Assembly (NCBI GenBank): GCA_007693585.1
Contig: REDH01000075.1
Span: forward strand, 1-64,000
Direction of reading: 5' to 3'
DNA length: 64,000 nucleotides
Origin: Deltaproteobacteria bacterium
Lineage (GTDB): Bacteria > Myxococcota_A > Bradymonadia > REDH01
This document shows positions 50,529 to 61,879 of this stretch, one piece after another (position 1 is the first letter of the stretch; each line of letters opens with the position of its first letter). The translations under genes and the position numbers were made by a program. The notes beneath the pieces are model-generated. The model ran no database searches. It worked only from the letters and a program-made list of their open reading frames with translations, and was not told where the DNA came from.

Positions 50529-52006
50529 CGCGGTCCCAGTTCGGACAGGACGGACGGGACGTTCCGAGCCACTTCCTGTGCTCGCACCCGAAGGGAGCCG
50601 GTGGCCAGAGCGGCTGCGTGGCCCGCCGCGGCATGGACCCAGCAACCGAGGATCGCTGACTCCAGTGGGGGGAGATGAGGACGCAGTGCTGCAATGATTC
50701 CTGCCAGAACATCGCCGCAGCCGGCGGATGCCATCTTCGAGGAACCCGGTTCGACAAAGTAGACGGGACCATCCGGCGCCGCGATGACTGCCCCAGCGGT
50801 CTTGGCGACGACGACGGCATTCCACATGCGAGCGGCTCGCATGGCTGCTCCCGGGAGATCGCCGAGAACGTCGGCAAGCTCCACGCCGAGAAGACGCGCC
50901 AGCTCGGCAGGATGGGGGGTGAGGATTGCACTCCAGTGCTCCGTGGAACCCACGAGTCCACGTGCCGCCATCAGGTTGAGCGCATCTGCATCGAGGACAA
51001 GCGGACCTCGCACCTCGGTCACGGTGGACTCGAGTTCCGCCGCGGCTTCGTCGCTGGTGCCACGTCCCGGCCCGATGAGCACCACATCGTGCTGGCGCCC
51101 CGAGTGCGCAGCGACACACTCCGGTACGGTGCGGAGCACCAGCGAGAGAACGTCCTCCGAGGCATCGACGGAGAGAAGACCGGTGCCCGTCATCACAGCG
51201 CCCAGAGCTGCCAGCACCGCAGCACCGGGCATCTTCGGCGAACCTGCCCTGAGCAGAATCGTACCACTGCATCCCTTGTGCACGTTTCTCGAACGCTGTG
51301 GCACGAGCGTGCCAGCCATGCGTCGGTCGACGATCGTCGCAGCGGCGGCCTCGTCGAGCCAGCACCGGGGTAGCCCGATGTCTGCCACCTCGACCGTTCC
51401 ACAGCGCTCGGCTCCGTCGCCGAGGACATGGCACCACTTCAGTGCACCCATGGCGACTGTGTGGGTTGCGCTCAGCGTTCCAGGATCGCAGCTCCCGGTG
51501 TCGCTGTGAACGCCGCTGGGTACGTCCACCGCGAGCACGGTGCCGTCATGTTCACGACGGACGATGTCGAGTAGTTGCACCACCTCGCGGGGAAGTGTAC
51601 CGCTCAAGCCGATTCCGAACAGCGCATCAACGACGACGGGCCTCTGGTGAAGCTCCGCCCGCAGGCGATCAGGTGAAGCCGGGGCAATCTCGCAGCCGGC
51701 CCGACGGGCGATCTCCAGATTGGCGCTGGCGTCGGGAGGGTAGCTGTTCGGGTCGCCCAGCGTCAGGATGGTCGCACGATGCCCACGACACCGACGAATG
51801 CGTGCAATGCAGGACCCGTCACCACCGTTGTTGCCGGGTCCAGCGAGGATCAGCGACGGTGCTCCGGGCGCCAGGCGTTCGAGAGCATCCGCACAGACCA
51901 GAGAGGCTCGCTCCATAAGCACCATACCCGGGATTCCGAGTGAGTCGATGGCGCGCCGGTCGAGCGCTGCCATCGCTTTGGAGGTCAGGACTCTCTGGTG
52001 GATCAA
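50525..52006 (-). CDS. nnrD: Bifunctional ADP-dependent NAD(P)H-hydrate dehydratase/NAD(P)H-hydrate epimerase
   Basis: [71 protein letters not shown]. Confidence 0.95.
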   Translation of the reverse strand: MIHQRVLTSKAMAALDRRAIDSLGIPGMVLMERASLVCADALERLAPGAPSLILAGPGNNGGDGSCIARIRRCRGHRATILTLGDPNSYPPDASANLEIARRAGCEIAPASPDRLRAELHQRPVVVDALFGIGLSGTLPREVVQLLDIVRREHDGTVLAVDVPSGVHSDTGSCDPGTLSATHTVAMGALKWCHVLGDGAERCGTVEVADIGLPRCWLDEAAAATIVDRRMAGTLVPQRSRNVHKGCSGTILLRAGSPKMPGAAVLAALGAVMTGTGLLSVDASEDVLSLVLRTVPECVAAHSGRQHDVVLIGPGRGTSDEAAAELESTVTEVRGPLVLDADALNLMAARGLVGSTEHWSAILTPHPAELARLLGVELADVLGDLPGAAMRAARMWNAVVVAKTAGAVIAAPDGPVYFVEPGSSKMASAGCGDVLAGIIAALRPHLPPLESAILGCWVHAAAGHAAALATGSLRVRAQEVARNVPSVLSELGPR

Positions 52007-52764
52007 TGTCGACGATGGGGAACGGGGTTCAGGGCGTCGAGCATCTCTCGGACCGCCTGGTCAAAGCCGACCATGATGGCCCTGGCCACGATGGCATGAC
52101 CGATGTTGTACTCCACGATCTGCGGAATCGTGGTGAGCGCGCCCACATTTCGGTAGTCGAGGCCATGCCCGGCCGCCACGGTCAGTCCGCAAGCCTGCGC
52201 GTGCTCGGCTGCGGCCCGGAGGCGGTGCAATTCCCGCTCCTGGTCATCATCCCGACCCGTCGCGTGCGCGTAGTCACCCGTGTGGAGCTCGATCATCGGA
52301 ATGCCGAGTTCAGCGCACGCCTCGATCACCTGCAGATCGGGAGCAACGAATGCACTGCAGGTGATGCCCGCCGAGCCAAGAGCCTCGCTGAACCTCTCAA
52401 GCGAACTCGATGTTTTTCGCACATCCAGCCCCCCCTCTGTCGTGCGCTCCTCGCGACGCTCGGGTACCAGCGTCACCATCGAGGGACGCTGGTCGAGCGC
52501 GATGCCCAGCATCTCGTCCGTCATCGCCATCTCGAGGTTGAGGCGCGTCGTCACCACCTCGCGGAGTACCGAAACATCCCGCTCCTGAATGTGCCGTCTA
52601 TCCTCCCGCAGATGAACGGTAATCTGGTCCGCCCCCGCCAGCTCCGCCACCATCGCGGCCGCCACCGGGTCAGGATAGCGTGTTCCTCTGGCCTGCCGAA
52701 TGGTGGCGACGTGGTCGACGTTGACCCCCAGTGCGGGCCTTGCGTGTTCGCGAGCAAGCGTCAT
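52003..52764 (-). CDS. pdxJ: Pyridoxine 5'-phosphate synthase
   Basis: [67 protein letters not shown]. Confidence 0.97.
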   Translation of the reverse strand: MTLAREHARPALGVNVDHVATIRQARGTRYPDPVAAAMVAELAGADQITVHLREDRRHIQERDVSVLREVVTTRLNLEMAMTDEMLGIALDQRPSMVTLVPERREERTTEGGLDVRKTSSSLERFSEALGSAGITCSAFVAPDLQVIEACAELGIPMIELHTGDYAHATGRDDDQERELHRLRAAAEHAQACGLTVAAGHGLDYRNVGALTTIPQIVEYNIGHAIVARAIMVGFDQAVREMLDALNPVPHRRH

Positions 52765-52801
52765 GAACCGGGCTCCGTGTTCTGGCCGTATGGCCGAGCG
52801 A

Positions 52802-54157
52802 TCAGCGGTCGAGTTCCTTCACGAGGGTGTCGGCGAGGTCCTCTGCCATCTCTCGGATGCGAGCCTCGTCCTCGCCCTCCACCATAACGCGAATCTTCGA
52901 CTCCGTTCCAGAGTATCGCACCAGAAGTCGACCTCGGCCTGCGAGCGACCGCTCGAGGTTCGCCATGAGTGCCTGTGAGGCGGGGAGTTCCTCCACCGGC
53001 CTCTTTCGCGAAACGGCGCGGTTGACGAGGACCTGCGGTACGCGCTGCATGATCCCGGAGAGCTCGCTCAGAGGTCGCTGCCGCGAAAGCATCACGTTGA
53101 GCACCTGAATCGCTGCGGCAATGCCGTCTCCCGTGGTCGCATGGTCCAGGAACACCAGGTGGCCAGACTGCTCTCCTCCAAAATTCAGGCCTGTCTCGCG
53201 CATGTGCTGCACGACGTAGCGGTCACCCACGTCGGTTCGCACCAGCCCTACCCCTTCGCCGGCGAGGGCGTGTTCCAATCCCAGATTGCTCATGACCGTC
53301 GCCACCACTGTCGGTCCCCGCAGTCTTCGTTCCTGGTGAAGGTGCAGGCCGCACAGGGCGAGAATGGCATCCCCATCCACCACCTCGCCGCGCTCGTCGA
53401 GAAGGATGAGTCGATCCGCGTCGCCGTCGAGTGCCACACCAAGATCCGCACCATGCTTGCGCACGGCCTCTGCGCAGCACTCCGGATGCAGACTGCCGCA
53501 CGACGCATTGATGTTCAGCCCGTTGGGGTGAACCCCCAGCGGAATCACTTCTGCGCCAAGTTCCTCGAACACGGCCGGAGCCGCTCGATAGCCGGCTCCG
53601 TTGGCGCAGTCCACCACAACGCGCAGCCCGTCGAGGTCAAACGTCTCGTGCAGCAGGGCCTTGAGGTGCGTGATGTACCGGCCGTTCGCGTCCTCGATAC
53701 GGCGCGCACGGCCAATATCCGCACCCCGCGCCAGATCGGGATGCTCGAGTTCGGACTCCATGCGGAGCTCGAGCGCGGCCTCCACCTCATCCGGAAGCTT
53801 GAATCCATCATGCCCGAACACCTTGAGGCCGTTATCCTCGTAGGGATTGTGGCTCGCGCTGATCACGATGCCCGCCTCCGCGCGCATGCTCGTGGTCAGG
53901 TAGGCGATACCAGGGGTCGGGATGGGACCAAGCAGGATCACGTCGGCGCCGGTGCTCGTGATGCCGGCCACGAGCGCAGACTCCAGCATGTAGCCGCTCA
54001 GGCGAGTATCCTTGCCGACGAGGATCTTCGGCCGACTTTTGCTCGATGCGCCGAACGTGAACGCCACGGCACGCCCGAGACGCAAGGCGTTCTCCACCGT
54101 CATCGGGTCACTGTTCGCAAGGCCCCGAATGCCGTCGGTACCAAAGTACTTTCTCAT
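52802..54157 (-). CDS. glmM: Phosphoglucosamine mutase
   Basis: [64 protein letters not shown]. Confidence 0.97.
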   Translation of the reverse strand: MRKYFGTDGIRGLANSDPMTVENALRLGRAVAFTFGASSKSRPKILVGKDTRLSGYMLESALVAGITSTGADVILLGPIPTPGIAYLTTSMRAEAGIVISASHNPYEDNGLKVFGHDGFKLPDEVEAALELRMESELEHPDLARGADIGRARRIEDANGRYITHLKALLHETFDLDGLRVVVDCANGAGYRAAPAVFEELGAEVIPLGVHPNGLNINASCGSLHPECCAEAVRKHGADLGVALDGDADRLILLDERGEVVDGDAILALCGLHLHQERRLRGPTVVATVMSNLGLEHALAGEGVGLVRTDVGDRYVVQHMRETGLNFGGEQSGHLVFLDHATTGDGIAAAIQVLNVMLSRQRPLSELSGIMQRVPQVLVNRAVSRKRPVEELPASQALMANLERSLAGRGRLLVRYSGTESKIRVMVEGEDEARIREMAEDLADTLVKELDR

Positions 54158-54196
54158 CGTGCTGCTTCCGGTGTGATGGAACCCACGGTCGACCCC

Positions 54197-55165
54197 TCAC
54201 TCATCGCCTTCCTCCCCCGTCTCGTCATCGCTCTCCGGCGCCTCCTCGTGCTCGGCGACACGAACCCGGACATCCCGCGGCTGAAGATCCATGACCTCGA
54301 TTCCCTCGGGCAGATTGCGGACTGCAGGCGCGACGGTGTACGTGCCCGGACGACTGCTGTCGAACTGGTCCAGTGACACGGAGACGAACACCTCCTCGGT
54401 CTCCAGGCGCTCCACCAGGCTGCGCGGCCCTCGAACCCGCAGCCTCACGGCGCCTACCTCGACGCTGGCCGTCGATGGCCAGCTCCCGAGCCGTTCCACG
54501 GGAACGGCTTCCAGCACCCGCACGGTCTCCTCCACCGAAATGTCTACCCGAACACGGATGGCCGAGTCGTCGGTCCGGCTCAGGAAGGGGCGGTGAAGCG
54601 CCAGATCGACCTCCCGTTCGACGGTCGACCGTTGCTGGCTCAGCGAAATCGTCTGCGTGAAGACGGTATCGAGCCCCTCCAGTGACGAGCGCGGCCCGGA
54701 GACCTCCACCCGGGCAGGCTGGACGTCGATGTCGCCCAGTTCGTACCCTTCCGGCGGACTCCCGCGAAGGTTGGCCCGCACCGCCACCATGCGGCGCTCG
54801 CGTGTCTCCACGTGAATCCGCACGGTGGCCGGGACGATCGATCGAAGAGTGACTCCAGCCGGCAGCCGAATCTGAGCATCCCGCAGGGTGTAGTCGTGCT
54901 CTCCCTCATGAATTTCCGGCAGCTTGAGAGAAGGTGTCTCGGCCAGACTCCAGCGTCGAAGGACGTTGCGCCGTCCCTCCAGGGTCAGGCTGATCTCCGG
55001 GAGCGGAGACAGCAGCATCTGCTCCTCGTCAAGCGCGGGAAGTTCCAGGGGGACCACCATCGTCTGGATGTCGCGACGCTCCGCATCCACCAGGAGGAAG
55101 AGAATCAGCGTCAGGACAAAACTGAGGATCACGGCAGGCAGATTCCGTCTGCGCTGAGGCGTCAT
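54197..55165 (-). CDS. YbbR-like domain protein (CdaR-type regulator)
   Basis: N-terminal TM NLPAVILSFVLTLILFLLVDAERRD then repeated YbbR-like beta domains; between cdaA and glmM. Confidence 0.85.
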   Translation of the reverse strand: MTPQRRRNLPAVILSFVLTLILFLLVDAERRDIQTMVVPLELPALDEEQMLLSPLPEISLTLEGRRNVLRRWSLAETPSLKLPEIHEGEHDYTLRDAQIRLPAGVTLRSIVPATVRIHVETRERRMVAVRANLRGSPPEGYELGDIDVQPARVEVSGPRSSLEGLDTVFTQTISLSQQRSTVEREVDLALHRPFLSRTDDSAIRVRVDISVEETVRVLEAVPVERLGSWPSTASVEVGAVRLRVRGPRSLVERLETEEVFVSVSLDQFDSSRPGTYTVAPAVRNLPEGIEVMDLQPRDVRVRVAEHEEAPESDDETGEEGDE

Positions 55166-55971
55166 GAGCGAGCCTCCGCGCGCTTATCGCCTCCGCCAGC
55201 GCCACGAAGCGCCAGCTCGTGCTGCAGGAGCTCGCGCAACTGGTTGCTGTCCAGCCCGCGACGAATCTGGCCGTTCAGGCACACCGACACGGTTCCCGTC
55301 TCCTCCGAGACCACGAGGACAACCGCGTCCGAGTCCTCGCTGAGGCCGATGGCCGCACGATGCCGTGTGCCCAGCGTCTGATCAACTCGAGGGTTGCTGG
55401 TCAAGGGCAGAAAGCACCCGGCTGCGGAGACCCGCCCGTTACGAATGATCGTGGCGCCATCATGCAAGGGATTGGCATTCGCCGGGTTGAAGATCGCGAA
55501 GAGCAGTTCGTCCGTGACCTGCGCGTCCACCGCGATTCCCTCCTCGGTGTAGGGGCTGAGGTCGGCATTGCGCTCCAGGACGATCAGGGCACCGATGGAC
55601 GCATTGCTCAGCTGTTCCGCGGCCTTCACCAGCTCCTGGATGATGTGCGTCTGCTCCGCAGGCTTCAGGCCCATGAGGAAGCGCGTGTTCGTGAACTTGA
55701 GCAGCCCAAGGCGAATGTCCTTCTGGAACAGGACCACGAGGACGAGAAAGAACGAGGCCATGAACTTGTCGAGCAGCCAGTTGAGCGTCTGAAGGCCGAG
55801 CACGTTGTCGCCCGAGACGAAGAACACGACGATGATGCCCAGCAGCCCGATCAGCATCTGCATGGCCCGGGTGCCACGAATCAGCAGCAGGAGCTGGTAG
55901 ATCACCAGGAACACGATCGCGAAGTCCAGAACCCGCAGCGCGAATTCCTGAATGGAGTCGAAGGTGCTCAA
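55162..55971 (-). CDS. cdaA: Diadenylate cyclase, CdaA-type
   Basis: N-terminal TMs; NPLHDGATIIRNGRVSAAGCFLPLTSNPRVDQTLGTRHRAAIGLSEDSDAVVLVVSEETG (DGA and RHR motifs). Confidence 0.95.
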   Translation of the reverse strand: MSTFDSIQEFALRVLDFAIVFLVIYQLLLLIRGTRAMQMLIGLLGIIVVFFVSGDNVLGLQTLNWLLDKFMASFFLVLVVLFQKDIRLGLLKFTNTRFLMGLKPAEQTHIIQELVKAAEQLSNASIGALIVLERNADLSPYTEEGIAVDAQVTDELLFAIFNPANANPLHDGATIIRNGRVSAAGCFLPLTSNPRVDQTLGTRHRAAIGLSEDSDAVVLVVSEETGTVSVCLNGQIRRGLDSNQLRELLQHELALRGAGGGDKRAEARS

Positions 55972-56148
55972 GGCGTTCGCTGCCTGATCCGGCCGCTTGT
56001 GCGGCGAAGGGAGGGGACGTGGGGTGCCGCCTCACGCGCCGCGGAACCGTCTGTTTCGGCCGCGAAGTCCACCACGACCTCCGGCTTGCGGACAACGCGC
56101 GTCGAGGATGCGATACCCTATCCGATCGAACACAGGAATCAAGGGCGT

Positions 56149-57054
56149 TCAGGTCGACGGCACCCGCTCCCCCTCTCCGGATCCACTGTCAGGCGCGGCG
56201 TGTTGCCGAAGCGCATCCACCACTGCCAGGGCAGCCCGGACCGAGCGTACATCATGTACACGAAAGATGGACGCTCCAGCCATCCGTGCGAACGCACACG
56301 CCGTGGCTGTAGCCACATCCAGGGCGTCCTCCGTCACATCTGCTCCCGCCGTGGAAAGGGCGTCCCGGAGCATTCGCTTGCGACTGACACCCACCAGCAG
56401 CGGCCGCCCTGGTCTGCGCAACTCCCGAAACGCCGACAGCAGACGCCAGTTGTCGGCGGTCTGCTTCCCGAACCCGAACCCGGGATCGAGCACGATCTGC
56501 AACTCCTCGACGCCGGCCTCGCGTGCGATGCGCATCGACCCCTCGAGAGAGGCTCTCACGCTCGCAGTCACGTCCGCGTACGTGGCGTGGTTCATCATCT
56601 CCCGGGGGCGTGCGGGTGTGTGCATGAGGACGCAGCCCGCCCGGTGCTCCCCAACCACCCCAGCCAGATCGGGCTCGAACCGAAACCCCGAGATGTCATT
56701 GATGATGTCCGCGCCCTCGTCGAGGGCTGCGGCCGCCACCGAAACCCGAGTGGTGTCCACGGAAATCGGTACGGCGGAGCGTGCCCGAAGCGCTCGAACG
56801 ACCGGTACGATGCGCTTCAGTTCCTCGTGTTCCTCCACCCGGACGGCGCCCGGTCGAGTGCTCTCACCCCCAACATCGATGATCGAGGCGCCCGCTTCCT
56901 CCAGACGCAGCGCCTGACTCACCGCAGCGTCCAACGAAAGGTACCGGCCACCATCCGAGAACGAGTCCGGTGTCACGTTCACCACACCCATCAAGGCCGG
57001 CGTGTGCTCGACATCCAGCACCCCACGACGATGCGCCCAGACCGCCCGACTCAC
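56149..57054 (-). CDS. folP: Dihydropteroate synthase
   Basis: [70 protein letters not shown]. Confidence 0.97.
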   Translation of the reverse strand: MSRAVWAHRRGVLDVEHTPALMGVVNVTPDSFSDGGRYLSLDAAVSQALRLEEAGASIIDVGGESTRPGAVRVEEHEELKRIVPVVRALRARSAVPISVDTTRVSVAAAALDEGADIINDISGFRFEPDLAGVVGEHRAGCVLMHTPARPREMMNHATYADVTASVRASLEGSMRIAREAGVEELQIVLDPGFGFGKQTADNWRLLSAFRELRRPGRPLLVGVSRKRMLRDALSTAGADVTEDALDVATATACAFARMAGASIFRVHDVRSVRAALAVVDALRQHAAPDSGSGEGERVPST

Positions 57055-59039
57055 GTGCCGGCACTGCTCGCCGGACTGGAACCGGCAAGGGCCGTCACCC
57101 GTCCGGACGCTTCGTCTTCCTCGTCTTCATCCGCATAGGACGTGCCCGGTCTCGGCTGTTCAGCAGCCTTCTCGGCGCGCTGAAGGCGCCTGCGCACGCG
57201 CGCCTCCTCGCCCCGGCCCTCGACGAAGAGACGGATCTCCTCCGCGTCGACCACCTCGAACTCCAGCAGCGCCGACGCCACCTCCTCGAGAAGCGTCATG
57301 TTGTCCCGCAACAACTGGCGCGCCCGATCGTAGCTCGACTGCACGATGTTGCGGACCTCCTCGTCTATCTCGATCGCGGTTCGCTCCGAGAAGCCGCGCG
57401 ACGTCCGGTTGTAGTCCCGACCGAGGAACACCTCCTCCTTTCCATCCCCATAGTGGATCGGACCGAGTCGTTCGCTCATTCCCCAGTCGCACACCATGTT
57501 GCGCGCCATGTCCGTCGCCTGCTGGATGTCCGAACTGGCCCCCGTGGTGATCTGGCCGAACACCAGCTCCTCCGCGATTCGACCCCCCATCGCGATCGCA
57601 ATGCGGTTCAGCGCCCACTCTCGCGTGACGTTCAGGCGGTCTTCGGAGGGCAGCTGCTGCATCACCCCGAGGGCACGACCCCGCGGGATGATCGTGACCT
57701 TGTGCACCGGGTCGACATCACGCCCCTCCGGCAGCAGCGCGGCCACCAGCGCGTGCCCCGCTTCATGAAAGGCCGTCACCCTCCTGTCCCGCTCGGAGAT
57801 GACCGCAGTCCTCCGCTCCGCACCCATCAACACCTTGTCGCGCGCAGTCTCGAAGTCCTCCGGCTCAAGCCGATCCTTGCCGAGCCTCGCCGCGATCAAC
57901 GCAGCCTCGTTCACCAGATTCTCCAGGTCCGCTCCACTGAATCCCGGCGTTCCCCGTGCGATCTGATCAAGGTCGACGGCCGGATCCAGCGGCGTCCTGC
58001 GCGTATGCACCTCGAGGATGCCCTTGCGCCCGGCAATGTCGGGCCGTGGCACCACAACGCGTCGGTCGAAGCGCCCGGGGCGCAGCAACGCCGGATCAAG
58101 CACGTCCGGGCGGTTCGTGGCAGCGATGAGGATGACACCCTCGTTGCTCTCGAAACCATCCATCTCCACCAGCAACTGATTCAACGTCTGCTCACGCTCG
58201 TCATGGCCCCCGCCCATCCCCGCCCCACGGTGACGTCCCACGGCGTCAATCTCGTCGATGAAGATGATGCACGGCGCATGCTTCTTGCCCTGCTCGAACA
58301 GGTCGCGAACTCGGCTTGCACCCACCCCGACGAACATCTCCACGAAGTCAGAGCCACTGATGGAGAAGAAGGGAACACCAGCCTCACCGGCCACGCCGCG
58401 AGCCAGCAGCGTCTTTCCCGTCCCCGGAGGACCCATCAGAAGAACTCCCTTCGGAATCCGTCCTCCCAACCGGGTGAAGCGCTTCGGATCCCGAAGGAAC
58501 TCGATGATCTCCTGAAGCTCCTCCTTCGCCTCCTCCACCCCCGAGATGTCCGCGAACGTCACCTTGTTCTGGTTCTCGTTGAGTAGCTTGGCCCGAGACT
58601 TGCCAAAACTCATGGCCTTCCCGCCTCCCCCCTGCAGCTGGCGCATGAAGAAGAAGAAAATGAACAGGATGAGCAGCAACGGAAGAGCAATGGTCAGGAT
58701 GGGCGTCCACAGGCTCGGCTCCTCCCGGCGGAAGGTGAACTCCACCCCCTGCGCCACCAGCACGTCCTGAAGGTCGTCCGACACGCGTCCCACCGTCTCG
58801 AACGCGGCGATCCCTTCCTCCGACCACTCCGCGATCGCGTCCTCCCGCAGCTCGCCGGTGATGCGACCATCCCCGTGGATCGTCATCTGCTCGACGGCGC
58901 CAGCCTCGATCGCCGCCCGGAGATTCGAAAACGCGATCTCCTCCGTCGGACCGTCATCGGCCGTGATGATCTGAACGATGATCACCACGACCGCGATCAG
59001 GAGAAGCCACAGCAGGATCGACTTGTGGGACTGCTTCAA
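57051..59039 (-). CDS. ftsH: ATP-dependent zinc metalloprotease FtsH
   Basis: [81 protein letters not shown]. Confidence 0.98.
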   Translation of the reverse strand: MKQSHKSILLWLLLIAVVVIIVQIITADDGPTEEIAFSNLRAAIEAGAVEQMTIHGDGRITGELREDAIAEWSEEGIAAFETVGRVSDDLQDVLVAQGVEFTFRREEPSLWTPILTIALPLLLILFIFFFFMRQLQGGGGKAMSFGKSRAKLLNENQNKVTFADISGVEEAKEELQEIIEFLRDPKRFTRLGGRIPKGVLLMGPPGTGKTLLARGVAGEAGVPFFSISGSDFVEMFVGVGASRVRDLFEQGKKHAPCIIFIDEIDAVGRHRGAGMGGGHDEREQTLNQLLVEMDGFESNEGVILIAATNRPDVLDPALLRPGRFDRRVVVPRPDIAGRKGILEVHTRRTPLDPAVDLDQIARGTPGFSGADLENLVNEAALIAARLGKDRLEPEDFETARDKVLMGAERRTAVISERDRRVTAFHEAGHALVAALLPEGRDVDPVHKVTIIPRGRALGVMQQLPSEDRLNVTREWALNRIAIAMGGRIAEELVFGQITTGASSDIQQATDMARNMVCDWGMSERLGPIHYGDGKEEVFLGRDYNRTSRGFSERTAIEIDEEVRNIVQSSYDRARQLLRDNMTLLEEVASALLEFEVVDAEEIRLFVEGRGEEARVRRRLQRAEKAAEQPRPGTSYADEDEEDEASGRVTALAGSSPASSAGT

Positions 59040-60508
59040 CGGAACCCTCGCACCGGGGGGTGGGGGGATGCGGATCCCCCGCCGGAATCTGATGAACTAA
59101 GCGGAACAGAGCCTCCACGCAAGGGACCCGCCCCAACGAATCCTGGCCCCGTTCCGTACGACCAGCAAAGCATCCCCCGCAAATCTCCAGCCCCTTCGGT
59201 CGGCGTGGACCGGACTCCGGAGGACCATCGTCCGCCAACGACGCCGAGCAGGTCGTCACCATCCTGCAGAACGGGGGCGCATCTGCGCTCGCGATCCGGC
59301 CACCCGTCCCGAGCAAGGCGCGCCAGCAGATCCATCTCGGAGCCCTCGCGCCACGGGATCCTGTCGCCCGCCGCGGGACAACGCAGAAGAAGCGGCCCGG
59401 AAACGCGCTCCGGCAAGGGCACCGCGCCCGACCACCCGCGAGCACGCTCGGGCATGGCCGGCGCGCGTTCGCGCGCCCAGCACACCCTGAGCAATCCCCA
59501 GGGCACCCACTCTCCCGGCCGCAGGACCCGCTCCTCCTCTCCCTCCAGCAACGCGCGTCGCGGACTCAGACGAAGGCTGCGAACACCGAGAACCGCATCA
59601 ACACCGCTTCCGCGAAGCGTTCCCTCCCGACCCTCCGCAAGCATCGTGCACAGCGAGGACACAAGACGTCGACTCGGTCGCACGCCCATCTGGCGACACG
59701 CCTCCGCCAGCACTGCACGGACCGTCGGCCCCGGCTCGGCCGCAAGGCCCGCACGATCGATCCGCAACGTCCCCGTCGGATAGGGCCGCGACAACCGCTC
59801 CAGCACGTCCCGCAAGAGAGCGCCCAGCAACTGCCCATCCTCCTCCAGCTGCTGCAGCGAACGCGCCAACGGCACCAGACCGTGCGGCCCGTCCACCGCT
59901 CGCTGCACCAGCGGTCCGACCACATCCGAACGCAGCGTCACCCGAAGGCGACCACGATCCTCGTTCATCGGATCATCCAGCCAGGGCAGCGACCGAGCCA
60001 ACGCTTCACGCCGCACGCCGGAGCGGCTCCACGCAAGCATCGGCCGATGCCACATCACCCCCTCGATCTCCACACTCCGCCGAGGCCCCGCGAGCCCGGC
60101 CGCGCTCGTCCCCTGAATCAGCCGAAGCAGGAGCGTCTCCAGCCGATCATCGAGCGTGTGCGCCGTCACCCCGTGAGCCGCTCCCAGCGAACGAACGGCT
60201 CGGGCCAGCAGCCCATACCGTTCCTGTCGCGCGGCGCCCTCGATGCCCTCGTCCCCTCTCCGGATGACCAGAGGATCGGCGTGCAGTACCTCCAGTGGCA
60301 CGCCCAGCGCGCGCGCCAGCCGTCGCGCCATGGCCTCGAGCTGCGCAGCAGCAGGTTGAAGATGGTGGTTCACATGAACGAGATGAGCGTCGCCCCGGAC
60401 CGCCACGGCCGCCGCAGCCAGCAGTGCCGAATCCGCTCCCCCACTGACGCCCAGCACCAACGGGCCGGGCAGGGACGCGAGCTCCCCGCACAGGACGTCC
60501 CACGTCAT
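59036..60508 (-). CDS. tilS: tRNA(Ile)-lysidine synthase
   Basis: [56 protein letters not shown]. Confidence 0.93.
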   Translation of the reverse strand: MTWDVLCGELASLPGPLVLGVSGGADSALLAAAAVAVRGDAHLVHVNHHLQPAAAQLEAMARRLARALGVPLEVLHADPLVIRRGDEGIEGAARQERYGLLARAVRSLGAAHGVTAHTLDDRLETLLLRLIQGTSAAGLAGPRRSVEIEGVMWHRPMLAWSRSGVRREALARSLPWLDDPMNEDRGRLRVTLRSDVVGPLVQRAVDGPHGLVPLARSLQQLEEDGQLLGALLRDVLERLSRPYPTGTLRIDRAGLAAEPGPTVRAVLAEACRQMGVRPSRRLVSSLCTMLAEGREGTLRGSGVDAVLGVRSLRLSPRRALLEGEEERVLRPGEWVPWGLLRVCWARERAPAMPERARGWSGAVPLPERVSGPLLLRCPAAGDRIPWREGSEMDLLARLARDGWPDRERRCAPVLQDGDDLLGVVGGRWSSGVRSTPTEGAGDLRGMLCWSYGTGPGFVGAGPLRGGSVPLSSSDSGGGSASPHPPVRGFR

Positions 60509-61500
60509 CGGCTCCGGGGGCGCAGCGCATCCTCCCCCGTCGTTGGCTCCACCTGCTCCTCAATGACCCGGGGCCGGAGCTGGCCGCTCCCCTCGGGGTC
60601 GATGCGATCCCGGTTCTCGTACCAGTCTCGAATCAGCGTCATCGGCACCGCCAGCACCTCGCCTCGCCGTGTGGCCGCCGGAAAGCTGGACAAGGCCACC
60701 AGCTCCCCGTGAACGTTCACGATGGGATAGCCATTGCGAAAGCGGAACGGACTGTGGATCAGCAGCGTCTGCTCTCGGCCGATCCGCGCCGGCTGGGCGT
60801 CCAGGGTGCCGGGGTGCAGCAGGGGAGTACCAGAGCCCTGAAGCGTCGTCGCAGGAGTGGTCGAGGCGGCCGATGCCCCCCCAGTCCGGTTGTCATCCGC
60901 CTCCGGGACGGGGTGTGGCCCCCGAACGTAGACGTCCGGAGGGCTCGGCCACTCCTCGGCCAGAGGCAGGGCACGGCCCCTGGCCACCCCGTCCGGAATC
61001 GAGCTGACGTCGAGGGCAGTGACGCCATGCACCGCACTCGCCCAGCGCGTCTCGACGACGTGGCCGACATCCCCCACATACACCGTGATCCGATCCGCCC
61101 GGTCCAGAGGGCCGAGGGGAAAGAGAAGCAGCGGGTCGCTATCGTCGCTGGCCTGCACGAGCGTGGCCACACCCTCCGCATGGACGTACCGCGGGTGGAA
61201 GCCCGCTCCCAGGTCCTCCCGGATTCGCACCGGAAACATGGCCCGCTGCAGCGCCTCGTCCACTCGCTGGAGATCCGCGGCCCGGACCGGACCGGGAAGG
61301 CGATCCGAACGCGTTCTCTCTCGCTCCCCGGCGCCATCCTCCGCATGCACTACGACGGACCACGCCAGCGACGCGAAACCGGCCACGGCGCAGGCCAGCA
61401 CGAGGGTCCTTCCCACCCACGGACACCGACCCCGGGAAGGGATCGCGGAAGACTGGACTCCATTCCACATCACGTCTGGCTCGTCTCGCCATGGGAACAA
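60505..61500 (-). CDS. Secreted trypsin/HtrA-fold-like protein, apparently lacking the catalytic triad
   Basis: FRNGYPIVNVHGELVALSSFPAATRRGEVLAVPMTLIRDWYEN resembles the S1C C-lobe, but GNSGGP is absent; 4-nt overlap with tilS. Confidence 0.5.
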   Translation of the reverse strand: MFPWRDEPDVMWNGVQSSAIPSRGRCPWVGRTLVLACAVAGFASLAWSVVVHAEDGAGERERTRSDRLPGPVRAADLQRVDEALQRAMFPVRIREDLGAGFHPRYVHAEGVATLVQASDDSDPLLLFPLGPLDRADRITVYVGDVGHVVETRWASAVHGVTALDVSSIPDGVARGRALPLAEEWPSPPDVYVRGPHPVPEADDNRTGGASAASTTPATTLQGSGTPLLHPGTLDAQPARIGREQTLLIHSPFRFRNGYPIVNVHGELVALSSFPAATRRGEVLAVPMTLIRDWYENRDRIDPEGSGQLRPRVIEEQVEPTTGEDALRPRSR

Positions 61501-61566
61501 GGGGCGACGAAGGGCGCGTCGACGACCACGGCCCTGCCATGGCCCGCTCCCCGACCGCCGCCAGCG

Positions 61567-61595
61567 ACGCTAACGCTCCCGCGGACCTTCCGCAA
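61567..61595 (-). promoter_or_regulatory. Putative promoter TTGCGG-N17-TAGCGT (minus strand)
   Basis: Plus strand ACGCTA-N17-CCGCAA upstream of gene starting at 61500. Confidence 0.4.
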
Positions 61596-61742
61596 ATCCC
61601 TGTCGCCGACCCGCGCCCCGTCGAGCCGCCGGCAACAACCGCCTCGAGCGGACCCACGAGAGGATCTGCACCCCGCGGGAACTTTGTCCGCGCGACGGTG
61701 TCCACCCTGCCTGAGCCCTCATGGCGGTCTCGGGGAAAGACC

Positions 61743-61771
61743 TTGACCGTTCTGTGGCGCCCCCGTAGTCT
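61743..61771 (+). promoter_or_regulatory. Putative promoter TTGACC-N17-TAGTCT
   Basis: 17-bp spacer upstream of GTG 61880. Confidence 0.45.
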
Positions 61772-61879
61772 CTCCGCGCCCCGGGTGCGGCATCCTCAAG
61801 GAACCACGGACACCTGGCCGCGGTCCAATCGCCGCAACCCCCCCGGCATCCAGAGTCAGTTCATCAACGGTGAGCCATC

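Noticed and set aside
55219-57138. 639-aa plus-strand ORF
   Set aside because: Antisense to cdaA and folP
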